This document shows, in pieces, positions 25,817-34,070 of a stretch of 64,000 bases of DNA. The stretch lies in contig CAYQCE010000003.1 of assembly GCA_964415885.1 (NCBI GenBank), positions 1 through 64,000 of the forward strand, written 5' to 3'. Each line of letters opens with the position of its first letter. The stretch's first letter is position 1. The DNA is from CAYQCE01 sp964415885 (GTDB lineage Bacteria; Zixibacteria; MSB-5A5; JAABVY01; JAHJOQ01). The notes below the pieces were generated by a model. That model did not search any database. It worked only from the letters and a program-made list of their open reading frames with translations, and was not told the DNA's origin. The position numbers were made by a program, and so were the translations under genes.

Positions 25817-26899
25817 ATGGCTAACCGCATATACAATTTCAATCCGGGCCCGGCGACACTACCGCTGCCGGTTATCGAGAAAATCCAGGGCGAGCTGCTG
25901 GACTATCAGGGTACGGGCATGTCTATACTCGAGACCAGCCACCGTTCACCGGAATTCAAGCAGGTCCACGAAGATACAAAGAGCCTGCTCAGAGAGATCG
26001 CGGGCATTTCTGATGACTACCACATTCTATTCACTGCAGCAGGCGCGAGCATGCAGTTCGCGATGATACCGCTCAATTTCCTGCCGAGCGGAAAATCAGC
26101 GGATTATGTCAATACCGGCACCTGGTCCAAAAAGGCGATCAAGGAGGCCCAGATAGTCGGAAATGTAAACGTGGCTGCATCCAGCGAAGACAAGGACTTC
26201 ACTCACATCCCGAAGAACCTGAATTTGGATCCGAATGCCGCCTATGTTCACATTACGACAAACAACACGATTAAGGGTACGCAGTGGATGAGCATTCCCG
26301 ATACAGGCAGCGTACCTCTGATCGCTGACATGTCTTCCGACATTTTCTGCCGCAAGCTGGACTTCGGCAAGTTTTCGATGATCTACGCTGGAGCGCAGAA
26401 GAATCTCGGTCCGGCTGGTGTCACTGTCGTGCTCCTGCACAAGGACCTCGCTGAAAAAGCCAACGAGGGGCTGAATACGATGCTCTCCTACGGCACGTAT
26501 ATCGAGAAGGACTCGATGTTTAATACACCGCCTTGCTTTGCTATCTACACCGTGAAGCTCGTTCTCGAATGGGTGAAGGAGCAGGGTGGCCTCGAGGGTG
26601 TCGAGAAAATCAACGACAAGAAACAGAAGCTGCTCTATGACACGATCGATTCATCCGGCGGCTTCTATCGCGGCACCGTGGAGAAGGAAGACCGCTCATG
26701 GATGAATGCGACATTAAGAATGTCGGATGAAGATCTCGAAAAGACATTCATCGCAGAGGCGAAGAAAGAAGGCCTGCATGGTCTAAAAGGTCATCGTTCC
26801 GTCGGCGGTATTCGTGTGTCGATGTACAATGCCCTGCCTCTCGAGGGAATCGAGAAACTTGTCGACTTCATGCATGATTTCCAGAAGAAAAACGGATAG
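25817..26899 (+). CDS. serC: Phosphoserine aminotransferase
   Basis: PLP enzyme making phosphoserine from phosphohydroxypyruvate and glutamate. The 360-residue length and motifs are standard: NFNPGPATLPLPVI at the start, ETSHRSPEF (~39), and the PLP-lysine segment MIYAGAQKNLGPAGVTVV (~190). It follows serA by 23 bases with an AAAGGAG ribosome site, and a strong terminator ends the operon. Confidence 0.96.
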   Translation: MANRIYNFNPGPATLPLPVIEKIQGELLDYQGTGMSILETSHRSPEFKQVHEDTKSLLREIAGISDDYHILFTAAGASMQFAMIPLNFLPSGKSADYVNTGTWSKKAIKEAQIVGNVNVAASSEDKDFTHIPKNLNLDPNAAYVHITTNNTIKGTQWMSIPDTGSVPLIADMSSDIFCRKLDFGKFSMIYAGAQKNLGPAGVTVVLLHKDLAEKANEGLNTMLSYGTYIEKDSMFNTPPCFAIYTVKLVLEWVKEQGGLEGVEKINDKKQKLLYDTIDSSGGFYRGTVEKEDRSWMNATLRMSDEDLEKTFIAEAKKEGLHGLKGHRSVGGIRVSMYNALPLEGIEKLVDFMHDFQKKNG

Positions 26900-26925
26900 A
26901 CTAAATCAAGCTTCTGAGTAACCAA

Positions 26926-26959
26926 GCTCCGTCTCAATGCGAGACGGGGCTTTTCTTTT
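26926..26959 (+). terminator. Rho-independent terminator of the DUF1015-serA-serC operon
   Basis: A 10-bp stem with one G-T pair (26926-26935 with 26941-26950), a 5-base loop, then TTTTCTTTT. It lies 27 bases after the serC stop. Confidence 0.88.
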
Positions 26960-27013
26960 GCGTCAAAAATATCTTCGCATTGCTGTTTTGAAAGCGAGAG
27001 GACTCAAATGGTC

Positions 27014-27613
27014 TCAGGATGAACCCGCAGCCCCTGCAGGCTTGGCTGCAGGCTTGGCCGCACGCTCGACTGCTGCAGAGTCAAGCCTCGACATAGCAAA
27101 AAGTCGGAGGACGGAAACTGCACCATCGACGCTCAGCATCGAGGTATTCAGAACGAGATCGGGAGCTTCCGGCGGTTCGTACGGATCGCTGATTCCGGTG
27201 AAATTATCGATCTCGCCGTCGAGTGCCTTTCTATAAAGACCTTTCACATCACGTTCGATCAGCGTATCAAGGTCCGAGTCGAGGAAGATTAAAGAGAAGC
27301 GGTCTTCTCCAACAATACCGGAACGGACTTCCTCTCGGTCCTCCTCATAAGGCGAGATCAGTGCGCAGATTACAATCGAGCCGAAATCGGCCATCTCTCG
27401 CGCCATCGCGCCGACCCTTCTGACCTGACGCGCTCTACCTTCGCGCGAGAAATCCGTATGCCCCGTCTTGTCCCGCACGGCATCGCCGTCCAGAACACGG
27501 ACATTGTACCCCGCACTCGACAGGATATCTCCGAGGCAGTTGGTTAATGTGGTCTTGCCGGCTCCCGAGAGCCCGGTAAACCAGAATACATAGCCCTTCT
27601 TACAATCTTCCAT
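27014..27613 (-). CDS. cysC: Adenylylsulfate (APS) kinase-like protein
   Basis: APS kinase phosphorylates APS to PAPS, the sulfate donor. The 199-residue protein has the P-loop GLSGAGKTT (~14), LDGDAVRD (~41), FSREGRARQVRR (~55), and ICALISPYEEDREEVR (~82), then the lid region. In typical CysC the third motif reads FSxxDRxENIRR; here Asp and the substrate-side Asn are replaced by Gly and Gln, so the substrate could differ. The C-terminal ~20 residues are an Ala/Lys/Pro tail (AAKPAAKPAG). No sulfurylase (cysD/cysN or sat) gene is in the window. It is the last gene of the glycan island, 40 bases after a sulfotransferase, which suggests that the PAPS is for sulfation rather than sulfate reduction. 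Confidence 0.85.
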   Translation of the reverse strand: MEDCKKGYVFWFTGLSGAGKTTLTNCLGDILSSAGYNVRVLDGDAVRDKTGHTDFSREGRARQVRRVGAMAREMADFGSIVICALISPYEEDREEVRSGIVGEDRFSLIFLDSDLDTLIERDVKGLYRKALDGEIDNFTGISDPYEPPEAPDLVLNTSMLSVDGAVSVLRLFAMSRLDSAAVERAAKPAAKPAGAAGSS

Positions 27614-27653
27614 CTGGATTTCGCCCTATGCTCAATGCCCCTTCTCAGGCGGC

Positions 27654-28313
27654 TTAAGCGTATTCGAAAGTCTCCTCTGGTCGAACCGTGACTCTCTCGA
27701 ATTCGTGCTCAATTGGCAGACCTTCGTTGTTCAAGTACTTGCGGTTGCCGTCCCGCAGGCTTACTTCCGAAGGATCGATTGTAACATCCAGGCCGACCGA
27801 TTCCATCGCGAGCTTGAAGTACGTGAATCCGAGAAGCATCAGCGCCTCATAGCTGAAGATGAAATGCTCGATTTTCTCGCGCTCGAGATGGGTAAATATG
27901 ACGTCGTAAGCCTTCTTGATGCGCTCCGAAGCTATCTTGATATTCTTGTTTCTGTCTACTCGGCAGAGCGACAGCGTTAGCACGTTGACATCGCGGGTGG
28001 TCACGATCACCAGAAGCTCGCGCCCGGTTTTCTCAGCGAGTCGTTTCAAGTTCGCTATGTTGTACCATACAGGGCGGGCGCCATGCGGATATGAGCGGCG
28101 CATCAAGACATGCTTCTCCGTGTCAGTGATTTGAAGAAACTGATTCACTGCGTCATCGATCTTGTCGTTCTGAAGGTTGCTCCAGACGGTGTCAAAGTCC
28201 TGCTCATGCTTCTCTGCGTTGTGCCCGTCAACGCTGTCAAGCGAACCGATTATCGACGAGATGAATCGGGTACCGGTGCCCTCTGAACCTGCAACGTAGA
28301 TTATTCGTTTCAT
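27654..28313 (-). CDS. Sulfotransferase-like protein
   Basis: A 219-residue soluble protein with the two PAPS-binding features of sulfotransferases: a 5'-phosphosulfate loop GSEGTGTRFISSIIG near the N terminus (~9-23) and a 3'-phosphate segment VIVTTRDVNVLTLSLCRVDR (~103-122). It would move sulfate from PAPS onto a hydroxyl, probably of a sugar, given the adjacent APS kinase and the upstream glycosyltransferases. It is short for the family and I cannot name an acceptor. Other P-loop enzymes remain possible. Confidence 0.72.
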   Translation of the reverse strand: MKRIIYVAGSEGTGTRFISSIIGSLDSVDGHNAEKHEQDFDTVWSNLQNDKIDDAVNQFLQITDTEKHVLMRRSYPHGARPVWYNIANLKRLAEKTGRELLVIVTTRDVNVLTLSLCRVDRNKNIKIASERIKKAYDVIFTHLEREKIEHFIFSYEALMLLGFTYFKLAMESVGLDVTIDPSEVSLRDGNRKYLNNEGLPIEHEFERVTVRPEETFEYA

Positions 28314-28344
28314 TCCGACCTTCCTATGTCAATGTAAGTTGATT

Positions 28345-29226
28345 TCATTCCTCAATGGATCCGGCGCCAAGTAGTTTCCGCCCCTCGAATACGTACCCTA
28401 CAAGACGTGTGACATCATCGATATCCACAAAACCGTCACCGGTAGGATCTGCCGCCGAGAATCGCTCTGGCGGGAGCCCCTCATGAAAGATGTAGTCTAT
28501 CAGGAATATTACATCGTCCACGTCTACGGAACGAGAGGCGTCGGCATCTCCCCAGATGTACTCCGGTGCCTCCAGCAGGAATCTCCGCGTCAACTCGGAC
28601 AACAGATCGCTTTGGGTCGGTCGAGATATGTAAAAGACTCGACCCTTGCCGTATGCGCTCCGGGAAACGGCGATATCATCTGTCGCATCGCCGGGACAAT
28701 GCCACTTCACAATCACATCACATCCCGGGAGCGGCTCGGCAAGCGCGCCAAATGAGTAGTGGCACGGTACACTGTCGATTCGCTCATCGACCTGATATCC
28801 ATACTGCGCAGCGGCATCTGTAGCCATCATAATACCCGCGGCGTTCGTATAGTCTTCGCATGCGAACCAGTGATAGATCGGGTCGATTGTATCTGTCGAA
28901 GCGATGAAATATGGGATTCCGCCTCCGCATATCAAAGATCCGCCGGCGTGAATGTACTCATCGAGGACCTCAGTTCGGCATGATACTGCAGCGCCTCGCG
29001 ACATCAGCATGACACAAGAGTACCGGTCCTTATCGAGATCAAGCGGTATATAGTCGAGGTACTCGTAGTCAAACGAAGTCCTACTCAGAATCTGGCTTAG
29101 CTCCTGCCCCTCGGGCATGATTCCCGACATCGAGTCGGTCACTATTGCGATTCGATTCTGAGAGAATGCCTCTGCCGAGATTAGCAGCATGGCAATCATC
29201 GAAATCTGTGCCAACACTCTTGACAC
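28345..29226 (-). CDS. Secreted protein with C-terminal dockerin repeat
   Basis: A 293-residue exported protein: signal peptide (1-22, ending SAEAFSQ), a central alpha/beta domain resembling a glutamine-amidotransferase/ThuA-like fold (GGSLICGGGIPYF near 95), and a C-terminal type I dockerin (~225-283) with two calcium loops, GDADASRSVDVDDV and DPTGDGFVDIDDV. The start is GTG at 29226 with GGGAG six bases upstream, just past the stop of the TPR-glycosyltransferase gene. Dockerins outside cellulosomes are common in FCB-type genomes and usually mediate extracellular attachment. The central-domain reading is tentative. Confidence 0.75.
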   Translation of the reverse strand: MSRVLAQISMIAMLLISAEAFSQNRIAIVTDSMSGIMPEGQELSQILSRTSFDYEYLDYIPLDLDKDRYSCVMLMSRGAAVSCRTEVLDEYIHAGGSLICGGGIPYFIASTDTIDPIYHWFACEDYTNAAGIMMATDAAAQYGYQVDERIDSVPCHYSFGALAEPLPGCDVIVKWHCPGDATDDIAVSRSAYGKGRVFYISRPTQSDLLSELTRRFLLEAPEYIWGDADASRSVDVDDVIFLIDYIFHEGLPPERFSAADPTGDGFVDIDDVTRLVGYVFEGRKLLGAGSIEE

Positions 29227-29228
29227 AT

Positions 29229-31925
29229 CTAACTCCCGCCTGTAACAGATGCCTCGAGCGACGCCAGATTCTCACGCGCCGGAGCGTAGTCCGGCTCTAA
29301 CTGCAAAGCCCTTTCGTAGCCCACTTTCGCTGATTCATAGTGCCCGAGCCGGTAGTAGACATCGGCAACCTTCGTGAGGATTATGTGCGATTCCGGCATT
29401 AGCGACAGGCATAGTTCGTACAGCTTGAGAGCGGCATCGAGCCGGCCTTTTTCGAACATTATGTCCCCGAGCAGATGAGCCACCTGAAAATCGTCGGGGG
29501 ACAGCTCGAGATATGACGACAGCAGATCTGCAGCCTCATTCAGCTTCCCGGACTGCGCGAGTGTCAAGCCAAGATTGCGCGATACGAGCGCCGAATTCGG
29601 GCTGTGCGAGAGAGCGTTTCTATAAGCTCTCTCAGCATCTTCGTATCTGCCGAGTTTGTAGTACGAGTTTCCGAGGTTGTTGAACACGTCGCCATCAGCT
29701 TCACCCTTCACCATCAGCCCTTCATAGTGGGCTGCGGCATTCTGAAAGTCATGCGCGGCGAAGTTAATATCACCGATCAGCCGGGCCGCGATTTCGAAAT
29801 CCGGATGTTCACGCTGAAGATCGTCGGCAATCCGTTTGGCATCATCAATCCGCTCAATCTGGAAATAGAGGGTTGCCAGCGCCTTCATTATGTCGCGATT
29901 TCGCGGCTGGGCTTTGTCGGCTTCCAAAAGATGTTGCTCCGATCGGGAGGCCTTTCCGATCAGGCGGTATGATTCTCCGAGAATGTAATGCGCCGGCCAT
30001 GCATCCGGATGATTCTTCAATTCAACTTCTGCTTCTTTCGCGGCAGACTCGTATTCGTTCTTATTGAACAGTATCTGCGCGATTCGCAGATGAGTCTCGA
30101 GAAATCCCTCGCCACATTCCGCCGCCCTGCGATAGTATTTTAGCGCTTCATCGACGTTCTTGAGATTCTCGCACGTCATCGCGAGATTGTAGTAGGCGTT
30201 CTGTTCCGATTTGAACGACAGAAGGATGATCGCTTCCGTCTCCTCGTTGTCCTTGAATGTCTCTCGAGCCTCGAGGTACCTCTCATACCACTTCTTAGCC
30301 TCTGTCCATTTCTGCTGAACCGATGAGATATGACCAAGCGTAATCAAGGGATCGAGATAATCGGGCCGATACTCGAGTGCTCTCTCGCAGGCTCGCCTTG
30401 CGTCATCAAGCCGGTTCTGGAAGTAGTATCCACTAGCGAGCTGATGGAGCGCCATCAAGTGAATGTGCCGCGTGTCCTTGTCATTCGGATCCGAATTGTC
30501 GACCGCCCTCTGAGCGTGGAACTGTATCTTCTTCGCCTGTTCCGGACTCGGATTCGGCGTCTCGCCTCGGTATATCTGCGCGAGATTCATGTTGGCAAAC
30601 GCATTGTTCGGATCCTCCTCGAGCTGCTGCAGCAGCAGCTCTCGAGAACGCTCGATCTTGCGCTTCATCTGCTCCGGCGAGAGGCCGTAGCCATAGTGCA
30701 TGACTCGCACCGGACCGCGAAGGACTGTGTACCGATCAACGTCAAACTTCAACTGATTGTGCACGATGCCGGAGTAGTATGCTCCGATCGATCTCCGGAA
30801 AAATCGCGTTGACGGAAGAAACGACTGATAGGAGCCATCCTCGGAGATATTGATCACCGAGCACGATACGAGATCATGTTCCTTCTGGTCGAGAAGTTGA
30901 CGCAGTATCGGCAGGTCCTCCTGCACGATCTCCTCATCAGCATCGAGAATGCCAATCCACTCTTTGGTGGCGTAAGACAGCGACTGGTTTCTCGCTTTCG
31001 AGAAGTCCTTCTCCCACGCATGGAAATGGACTTTTGCACCGTATGACTCGGCGATCTCGACTGTCCTGTCAGTAGAGCCCGTATCGACGACGATTATCTC
31101 ATCGGCGAATGACTTGATGCTCTCCAGAGCTGTCGCCAGCCTCTCCTCTTCGTTCTTCACGATCATACAGAACGATACAGATGCCTTGTCGGTTTGCATC
31201 GAGTCTCTCAGCATCTCGAGCTCTTTCACATTCGGGCAGTGCTTGATACCACGTTCGAGCACTGTGATGGCATCTGCCTGCTGTGAGTTCGAGTTCAGCA
31301 TGCGAGCGAGATTGATGTATGCAACCGGGTAGCGCGGCTCGGAATCGATCGAGCGTTCGAAGTACGCCACCGCCTCCTGAAGCCGCCCTTCCTCGCGAAG
31401 TGCCGCACCCATATTGTTCAACACTTCGTACACCTTGTCGAATGTCCCTGTATATGCTGCATCGCTCCTATCGCTCTTGTCGAGCTGCGATCGAAGCTCG
31501 AGGTACTTCTGCCCGTAAATATTCACGAGCGTGTAGTCCTCGAGACGGCTGTAGATATAGACGAGGAGATAGTATGCGTCGAGTTGCTCCTCATCCGCCG
31601 CAAGAGCCTTGAGCGCGCATTCCTTTGAAAGATCGTAATCGCCATTCTGAGCGGCCGCAAACCCCGCAACCCGGGACGCAAAGAGAAACGCGCGTTTGTC
31701 CTTCCCGGCCACCTCATCAGAGATTAGAGGCAGAATTGTCGAGAGCGCTGCCTCGTATTCGGCATCGTTGAGATGTCGCTGTGCAATATCTATCGTCTTC
31801 GCATACAGTGGATCGAACTTGATTCCTGCTCCGGCAGAAACCGGATTAACCTCTGCACCGCGTTTTTTCGGCGTTCGCTTCGCTCTGCTCTTCTTCTGTT
31901 GCTTGCCCTTCTTAGCTCTTGCCAT
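29229..31925 (-). CDS. TPR repeat protein with internal family 2 glycosyltransferase domain
   Basis: An 898-residue cytosolic protein. It begins with a Lys/Arg-rich tail (1-25), then TPR helices (~30-245), a GT2 domain (~250-400) with FCMIVKNEEERLATALESIK, the nucleotide-binding IIVVDTGSTDRTVEIAESYG and the metal-binding DADEE, and then about twelve further TPRs to the end (for example NLGNSYYKLGRYEDAERAYR). GT2-TPR fusions are common in surface-polysaccharide and protein-glycosylation loci; the TPRs could dock protein acceptors, by analogy with the TPR protein-glycosyltransferase OGT. It follows the epimerase gene by 15 bases. Confidence 0.85.
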   Translation of the reverse strand: MARAKKGKQQKKSRAKRTPKKRGAEVNPVSAGAGIKFDPLYAKTIDIAQRHLNDAEYEAALSTILPLISDEVAGKDKRAFLFASRVAGFAAAQNGDYDLSKECALKALAADEEQLDAYYLLVYIYSRLEDYTLVNIYGQKYLELRSQLDKSDRSDAAYTGTFDKVYEVLNNMGAALREEGRLQEAVAYFERSIDSEPRYPVAYINLARMLNSNSQQADAITVLERGIKHCPNVKELEMLRDSMQTDKASVSFCMIVKNEEERLATALESIKSFADEIIVVDTGSTDRTVEIAESYGAKVHFHAWEKDFSKARNQSLSYATKEWIGILDADEEIVQEDLPILRQLLDQKEHDLVSCSVINISEDGSYQSFLPSTRFFRRSIGAYYSGIVHNQLKFDVDRYTVLRGPVRVMHYGYGLSPEQMKRKIERSRELLLQQLEEDPNNAFANMNLAQIYRGETPNPSPEQAKKIQFHAQRAVDNSDPNDKDTRHIHLMALHQLASGYYFQNRLDDARRACERALEYRPDYLDPLITLGHISSVQQKWTEAKKWYERYLEARETFKDNEETEAIILLSFKSEQNAYYNLAMTCENLKNVDEALKYYRRAAECGEGFLETHLRIAQILFNKNEYESAAKEAEVELKNHPDAWPAHYILGESYRLIGKASRSEQHLLEADKAQPRNRDIMKALATLYFQIERIDDAKRIADDLQREHPDFEIAARLIGDINFAAHDFQNAAAHYEGLMVKGEADGDVFNNLGNSYYKLGRYEDAERAYRNALSHSPNSALVSRNLGLTLAQSGKLNEAADLLSSYLELSPDDFQVAHLLGDIMFEKGRLDAALKLYELCLSLMPESHIILTKVADVYYRLGHYESAKVGYERALQLEPDYAPARENLASLEASVTGGS

Positions 31926-31940
31926 ATCAATATCGCCTTC

Positions 31941-32918
31941 TTATCTGACTCCAGCGGGGCTCTGCGGCACCCGATAGGGGTTCATATATGCGGGTCTGTT
32001 GGCTCCGATTCCATAGATCTGCTTCATCCATTCGATCGTTCTCGGCACTCCGACCTCCAGCGGTACTGACGGGTCGTGGCCGAAGTCCATCTTGGCTTTC
32101 GAGATATCAGGTTTCTTGTTCATGACATTGTGCTTGTCTTCAGGGAGGTATGTCACCAGATTCTCGGAGGCTCCGGTATACTTGAGAACAAGGTCGGACA
32201 GGTCTTTGACACTCCGGAATTCACTTCCACCGATGTTGTAGACATTACCTGACTTGAAGTTCTCGCAGACCTCCGCGAGTGTCGGCACGAAGTCATCGAT
32301 GTACATGAACACTCTGTGGTATCCCAGGAAGACATTCCAGGGGATATTGTGGAGCGCTCTGTAGCAGAACAGACAGACCACCGAGCGATAGTGGTGATAG
32401 TGCTCACCGGGACCGTAGGCATTAAAGAACCTGAGACGGACTACGGGCACCTCGTATCGACGTTCGAAGTTCATGATCTGAATCTCATTCACCCACTTTG
32501 TTGTAGCGTAGTCATTGTGCTGGATGATCGACGAATGCAGGGGAATGTCCTCGCGAAGGACATCCTCATGCTTGTCACCATAGATCTCCGATGAAGACGC
32601 AAATATGAGTTTGAAACCCTTTTTCTTCTGCCACTCGAGAATGTTGCGGGTTCCGATTACGTTGCTCTGCCAGAGCGTGTCGTAAAACTCTTCTCCGTTG
32701 ATCCTGCCGAATTCCGCTGCGAGATGATAGACATAATCGTAGTTCTGCTCGAACACGCGTTCGAGCTGGCGGTAGTTTGCAACATCCGCGCGGAAGTAGT
32801 TCTCATCGGCCTGATGCTGCAGATCGCATGCCCAGACCTCATGCCCCCGCGCCTGGAGTTCGGCAACCAGGGGCTGCCCCAGCGTTCCCTTGCTTCCAGT
32901 GACCAGAATCTTAGCCAT
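31941..32918 (-). CDS. NAD-dependent nucleotide-sugar epimerase/dehydratase
   Basis: A 325-residue extended SDR. The N-terminal NAD motif is GSKGTLGQPL (~8), the catalytic triad is SSSEIYGD (~109) with YATTK (~136), and the conserved RFFNAYGPGEHY (~163) is of the UDP-glucose 4-epimerase/GDP-mannose dehydratase type. The sugar cannot be specified. It would supply a donor for the neighbouring glycosyltransferases. The unusual YHHYRSVVCLFCYRAL stretch (~175) replaces the usual VIPxFI. Confidence 0.88.
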   Translation of the reverse strand: MAKILVTGSKGTLGQPLVAELQARGHEVWACDLQHQADENYFRADVANYRQLERVFEQNYDYVYHLAAEFGRINGEEFYDTLWQSNVIGTRNILEWQKKKGFKLIFASSSEIYGDKHEDVLREDIPLHSSIIQHNDYATTKWVNEIQIMNFERRYEVPVVRLRFFNAYGPGEHYHHYRSVVCLFCYRALHNIPWNVFLGYHRVFMYIDDFVPTLAEVCENFKSGNVYNIGGSEFRSVKDLSDLVLKYTGASENLVTYLPEDKHNVMNKKPDISKAKMDFGHDPSVPLEVGVPRTIEWMKQIYGIGANRPAYMNPYRVPQSPAGVR

Positions 32919-32977
32919 TATCTGCTCCTTAATTATTCAATGATTTCGTTGTTATAATCCTTGTTCAGCTCGCCCGA

Positions 32978-33781
32978 TCACAGAGTTGTTACGACGGAGC
33001 CCACTCCACTCAAATTAAACTCCCCAGCCAATCTGCCCAGTATCCGCTGTTTCACATCTCCAAGGTTAGGCAGAGGCTTGCGCTCCGGCATATACTCCTC
33101 GCCAAACCACTTGTAGTCGACTTCTTCCAGTTCTGCGCCATCAAGTACCGACAGGTAGTTTCCTGTCGGATGAAGCCGAAGATAGTTCGAGATCTTGCCG
33201 TAGAGCTTCTCCTCCGATGCGGAGCTGTAGTGCAACAGCTTTATGTTTACTTTGGTTGGATTGTCCATCTGCGGCGGCCAGAGTCTCTTGTGCAGCCCCG
33301 CAACCTCCTCGATTCGCATGTCACCCGCATTCCGCCAGATTCTCGGAGGGCTTGTCTTTCCGAGGCCTTTGTCGACCCTGTACCAGTTCTCCGCTATCCA
33401 GAGTTGTATCCATTCAAAGCAGAGAGAATTGATTCGCCTCGACTCCGCCCAGCGGAGCATATTGCGGAAGAACCCGTTCTCAAAAACACGTTTTTCGAAC
33501 AGCTCGTCTGCATCGAACGAGATGATCCAGTCCGGATCCAGTGTCATCACCCTTTCGAGCAGTCGTGCCTTGTTTGTCGTCTCGGCGTTCTTTTCCCAGT
33601 TGTTTTCGCGGTTGACTATTATCTGGTCAGTGTACTCACGTACGATCTCAATCGAGTTGTCCGTCGAGGCGTCATCGAGAACGACCATTTCATCACAGAG
33701 CTTCGAGTAGTGATCCAGCGCTGTCCTCAGATGGCCGAGTTGTCGCTCGTTGAATATCTGAGCCATTCCGACGATTTTCAT
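32978..33781 (-). CDS. Family 2 glycosyltransferase
   Basis: A 267-residue soluble GT-A enzyme. It has the opening strand IVGMAQIFNERQLGHLRTAL, the nucleotide-binding VVLDDASTDNSIEIVREY (~34) and the metal site ISFDADELFEKR (~87). The rest resembles the short GT2 type found in capsule and flagellin-glycosylation clusters. ATG at 33781 is one base downstream of the preceding small gene, so the two are tightly coupled. Donor and acceptor are unknown. Confidence 0.85.
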   Translation of the reverse strand: MKIVGMAQIFNERQLGHLRTALDHYSKLCDEMVVLDDASTDNSIEIVREYTDQIIVNRENNWEKNAETTNKARLLERVMTLDPDWIISFDADELFEKRVFENGFFRNMLRWAESRRINSLCFEWIQLWIAENWYRVDKGLGKTSPPRIWRNAGDMRIEEVAGLHKRLWPPQMDNPTKVNIKLLHYSSASEEKLYGKISNYLRLHPTGNYLSVLDGAELEEVDYKWFGEEYMPERKPLPNLGDVKQRILGRLAGEFNLSGVGSVVTTL

Positions 33782-33782
33782 A

Positions 33783-34046
33783 TCAAGTCCCTACTTTCTC
33801 CACCTGATGATAGATCTTCACCTTCGGGTCGGTGATCTTTACGCCGCCGCTGACCGCATCCGCGAGGAACTGATCGATTTCATCGATCAGGTCATTGCGC
33901 TGCTGGTTTACGAGCGATACCTTGTCGGCAGCATCGAGACGCTCGCTGTCCGGAAGTGACATGTCTCTCCGGATGTCTTCGAGATGCCACAGGCGCAAGT
34001 TCTTTATCGTCAGCTTGTCAACCAGACTTCCCAGTGTTTCCGCCAT
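33783..34046 (-). CDS. Small DUF4254-like helical protein
   Basis: An 87-residue protein opening LGSLVDKLTIKNLRLWHLED and containing QQRNDLIDEIDQFLADAV. This pattern of a Leu/Trp-rich helix followed by an R-x-D-L-x-x-E-I-D helix resembles DUF4254-type proteins found in sugar-transfer clusters, but it is shorter than that family. No catalytic motif is visible. It lies between two glycosyltransferase genes, one base from the GT2 gene, so a helper role is plausible. The family call is tentative. Confidence 0.6.
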   Translation of the reverse strand: MAETLGSLVDKLTIKNLRLWHLEDIRRDMSLPDSERLDAADKVSLVNQQRNDLIDEIDQFLADAVSGGVKITDPKVKIYHQVEKVGT

Positions 34047-34070
34047 CTTGGTCTCCTTTATCTCAGAATC

